Shown in pieces: positions 22,691-24,094 of a stretch of DNA of 24,094 bases; position 1 is the stretch's first letter; every line of letters begins with the position of its first letter. Both the position numbers and the translations under genes were made by a program. The notes below the pieces were generated by a model. It did no database searches. It was not told the DNA's origin and saw nothing but the letters and a program-made list of their open reading frames with translations. Origin of the DNA: a virus; IMG/VR virus record IMGVR_UViG_3300036828_000320, positions 1-24,094 of that record. One strand, given 5' to 3'.

Positions 22691-22914
22691 CCAGCGAGAA
22701 CGACTTCCGCAGCTCCGTCCATCCGGTCGAGCGCCAGGAGCTAGCGAAGCGGTTGAACGAGCTGGAGCGCGTCGTGCCGATCTACCGGCAGGCGCTGGAG
22801 ACGATCGCGAACGCCGAGGCGTCGGGCGCGTGGGGCCGGACCGCCGACCGGGCGCTCCGCGAGGCGCTCCGCGGAGGCCAAAGCGAAACATCAACCAATC
22901 GGAGGGACAAATGA
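22687..22914 (+). CDS. Small charged helical protein, unknown
   Basis: This 75-residue protein starts at ATG 22687 (ATGA overlap). It has a heptad-like helix (VERQELAKRLNELERVVPIY, then RQALETIANAEASG) that could form a coiled coil, and a polar basic end (GGQSETSTNRRDK). Its last codons carry the GGAGGG ribosome binding site of the next gene. No family recognised. Confidence 0.6.
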   Translation: MTSENDFRSSVHPVERQELAKRLNELERVVPIYRQALETIANAEASGAWGRTADRALREALRGGQSETSTNRRDK

Positions 22915-23564
22915 AGATCACCCAATACATCAACGCCGAGAAGGCGATCATCAGCGCTGACGGCAGTGGCATCCGCCAACGGTGGCTCTACGGCCTGCGA
23001 CTGCTACGCGACCCGCAGGCCATGTCGCCGAACGGCGACGGCGTCAGCCAGAGCCTCCGTCACGGCATCACCGAGGTCTTGCTTGACGTCGCCGAGAAGC
23101 ACGGACTGAAGCTCTCGGCGCGCGAAATCCGCTACCGCGTGCAGTGCGCTCGGACCTATCCAACGGAGTCCCAAATCGGCAGCGCGGCTGCCGATTTCAG
23201 GACCTGGAGAGACCTCTGTGACGCCGGTTTCCCGACCTACGAGGCGGAGCCCGAAGAACCGGCCGCCGACCACCGCACCCAGGCCGAACGCGACCACGCT
23301 CGCGCCCGGCAACTGCTGCTCGAGGTCGGCCCGCAAGGGCACCTGTTCCCACTCGACGAGTTCGAGCCGACCGAGGTCACGCTACGGGAGCTCGTGGCAT
23401 ACGCCGACGAGCAGGACCAGATAACCGAACGATTCGCCGCACGCGGCCGCGAACGCCGCGCATACCTCAAAGACCTCCTGCAGGCCGTCGACTACAACGT
23501 CAACACCACCTGGCAGGACGCCCACCAGGCCGCTTACGCCGACCAGGAGCCGGTGCCTGCGTAA
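22911..23564 (+). CDS. Unknown protein, phage early-region type
   Basis: This 217-residue soluble protein has a very clear start (GGAGGGACAA before ATG 22911). The N-terminal half holds GIRQRWLYGLRLLRDPQAMS and AEKHGLKLSAREIRYRVQCA followed by RTYPTESQIG and a DFRTWRDLCDAGFP helix, a pattern I associate with phage proteins of unknown role that sort tyrosine/tryptophan-rich helices. The second half is charged and helical (RTQAERDHARARQLLLEVGP, EQDQITERFAARGRERRAYL), possibly a coiled coil. Its first part is less GC-rich than the neighbouring genes. The coding sequence contains a perfect 11-base-pair hairpin at 23173-23197. Function unknown; the place between modification genes and a resolvase suggests DNA metabolism. 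Confidence 0.65.
   Translation: MKITQYINAEKAIISADGSGIRQRWLYGLRLLRDPQAMSPNGDGVSQSLRHGITEVLLDVAEKHGLKLSAREIRYRVQCARTYPTESQIGSAAADFRTWRDLCDAGFPTYEAEPEEPAADHRTQAERDHARARQLLLEVGPQGHLFPLDEFEPTEVTLRELVAYADEQDQITERFAARGRERRAYLKDLLQAVDYNVNTTWQDAHQAAYADQEPVPA
23173..23197. repeat. Perfect 11-base-pair hairpin inside a coding region
   Basis: AAATCGGCAGC (23173-23183) pairs with GCTGCCGATTT (23187-23197) around a GCG loop. The A-run on one side and T-run on the other give it the look of a short bidirectional terminator, but it is in frame within the gene at 22911. Confidence 0.65.
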
Positions 23565-23866
23565 TGAGCCATCGAGGCGTCGACCGAGATCGCCGCGTTC
23601 GCGATCTGCTCGCCGGCGAGGACTGGTTCGCCGTCTGCGCCCGCGGCAGCCACGGTGCCGCCGACGTCGTCGCGATCCGCGTCGGGTCGATCCCGCGAGT
23701 CGTCCAGGTCAAGTCGACCGCCCAGGGGCCCTACGAGCGATTCGGCCCGGCCGAGCGCGCCGAGCTGTCCTACGCCGCCGAGCTCGGCGGCGCTCAGGCG
23801 CTGCTCGCGTGGTGGCCGCCGCGCGGCAAGCTGCGGTGGATCCCCGAAGCCGAGTGGCCGCGATGA
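23564..23866 (+). CDS. Putative Holliday junction resolvase (PD-(D/E)xK nuclease)
   Basis: This 100-residue protein starts at ATG 23564, overlapping the previous stop by one base. It matches small Hjc-like resolvases: GVDRDRRVRDLLAGEDWFAV, CARGSHGAADVVAIRVG with D34, and RVVQVKSTAQGPYERF with Q48-V-K50, followed by a helix with AERAELSYAAELGGAQALLA and a final strand WIPEAEW. The catalytic set would be an N-terminal acidic residue, D34, Q48 and K50; Q in place of E is a known variant in this nuclease superfamily. It would cut branched DNA from recombination-dependent replication before packaging, which suits the annealing and SSB-like genes upstream. Confidence 0.72.
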   Translation: MSHRGVDRDRRVRDLLAGEDWFAVCARGSHGAADVVAIRVGSIPRVVQVKSTAQGPYERFGPAERAELSYAAELGGAQALLAWWPPRGKLRWIPEAEWPR

Positions 23867-24072
23867 CCAGCCGCGCGCTTCCGATCCTCTCGCCCTGCGC
23901 GCACGCCGGCTGCCGCCGTCTCTGCCACCTGCGCTACTGCCCCGAGCACGCCGGCGACGAGCACCAACTCGACCTCGAGCGGCTGCGCGACGAGGCGATC
24001 GTCGCGGTCGACCTCTGGCGCGATCGCGTCGCCGAGCTGGACGAGCGCCTCGGCGTCCGCCGGCACGAATAA
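23863..24072 (+). CDS. Small zinc-finger protein
   Basis: This 69-residue protein starts at ATG 23863 (ATGA overlap). Its first part has CAHAGCRRLCHLRYCPEHAG, with C12, C17, C21 or H22 and C26/H29 able to hold one zinc ion, similar to the short zinc knuckle found at the front of phage HNH nucleases (C-x4-C-x-n-C-x2-H). The rest is a charged helix (DEHQLDLERLRDEAIVAVDL, then RDRVAELDERLG), without an HNH motif. It could be a stand-alone DNA-binding helper of the resolvase. It is the last complete gene of the window. Confidence 0.62.
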   Translation: MTSRALPILSPCAHAGCRRLCHLRYCPEHAGDEHQLDLERLRDEAIVAVDLWRDRVAELDERLGVRRHE

Positions 24073-24094
24073 GCGGTTGCGTATATTGCGCCCG
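24073..24094 (+). promoter_or_regulatory. AT-richer spacer at window end, possible promoter fragment
   Basis: After the last stop the 22 remaining bases hold two copies of TTGCG separated by TATA (24077-24090). TATATT in this stretch could be a -10 element of a gene beyond the window. Too little sequence is present to decide. Confidence 0.2.

Overview
The window is one continuous, all-plus-strand gene array of a phage or prophage with a contractile (myovirus-type) tail. It is very GC-rich, roughly 70% by eye, with strong G/C bias at third codon positions. Almost every gene starts inside the stop codon of the previous one (ATGA, GTGA or TGATG overlaps). Together with the protein types this points to a phage of a high-GC actinobacterium-like host, possibly the Solirubrobacter/Thermoleophilia side, although the host is inferred. 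No integrase, capsid or terminase gene lies in the window, so temperate versus lytic life style cannot be settled from this piece.

Region 1 (1-12962) is the tail module in classical order. It holds the C-terminus of an upstream structural protein, tail sheath, tail tube, tail assembly chaperone with a probable -1 frameshift extension, a short tape measure protein, a LysM tail protein, a hub split over two genes (the second carrying lysozyme-like and NlpC/P60-like domains), a long collagen-like/C1q-like fibre with a collar domain, a gp25-like wedge, a gpJ-like and a gpI-like baseplate protein, and a second collar-domain fibre. Region 2 (12976-14402) is the lysis module: a two-helix membrane protein (holin candidate) and an amidase endolysin with a strong internal ribosome binding site ahead of its binding domain.

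Region 3 (14403-14688) is the only sizeable non-coding gap. It holds several hairpins and a possible promoter/operator. It is followed by a PAS-plus-XRE regulator. Region 4 (15375-19871) is the early-type region: a small membrane protein, a recombination set (annealing-protein-like gene and an SSB-like protein with an acidic tip), zinc-ribbon proteins, an unusually dense cluster of inverted repeats at 18712-18863, and an H2TH/mIHF-like DNA-binding protein.

Region 5 (19871-24094) holds an RlpA-like double-psi barrel protein and then what I consider the most interesting system: a YhhQ/VUT-type queuosine-precursor transporter, a QueD-like enzyme, a DpdA-like transglycosylase and a PP-loop (PAPS-reductase-like) protein. 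Together they suggest that the phage replaces guanine in its DNA with a 7-deazaguanine. A Holliday-junction-resolvase-like nuclease and small zinc-finger proteins close the window. All functional calls come from reading the sequences by eye; no database search was run.
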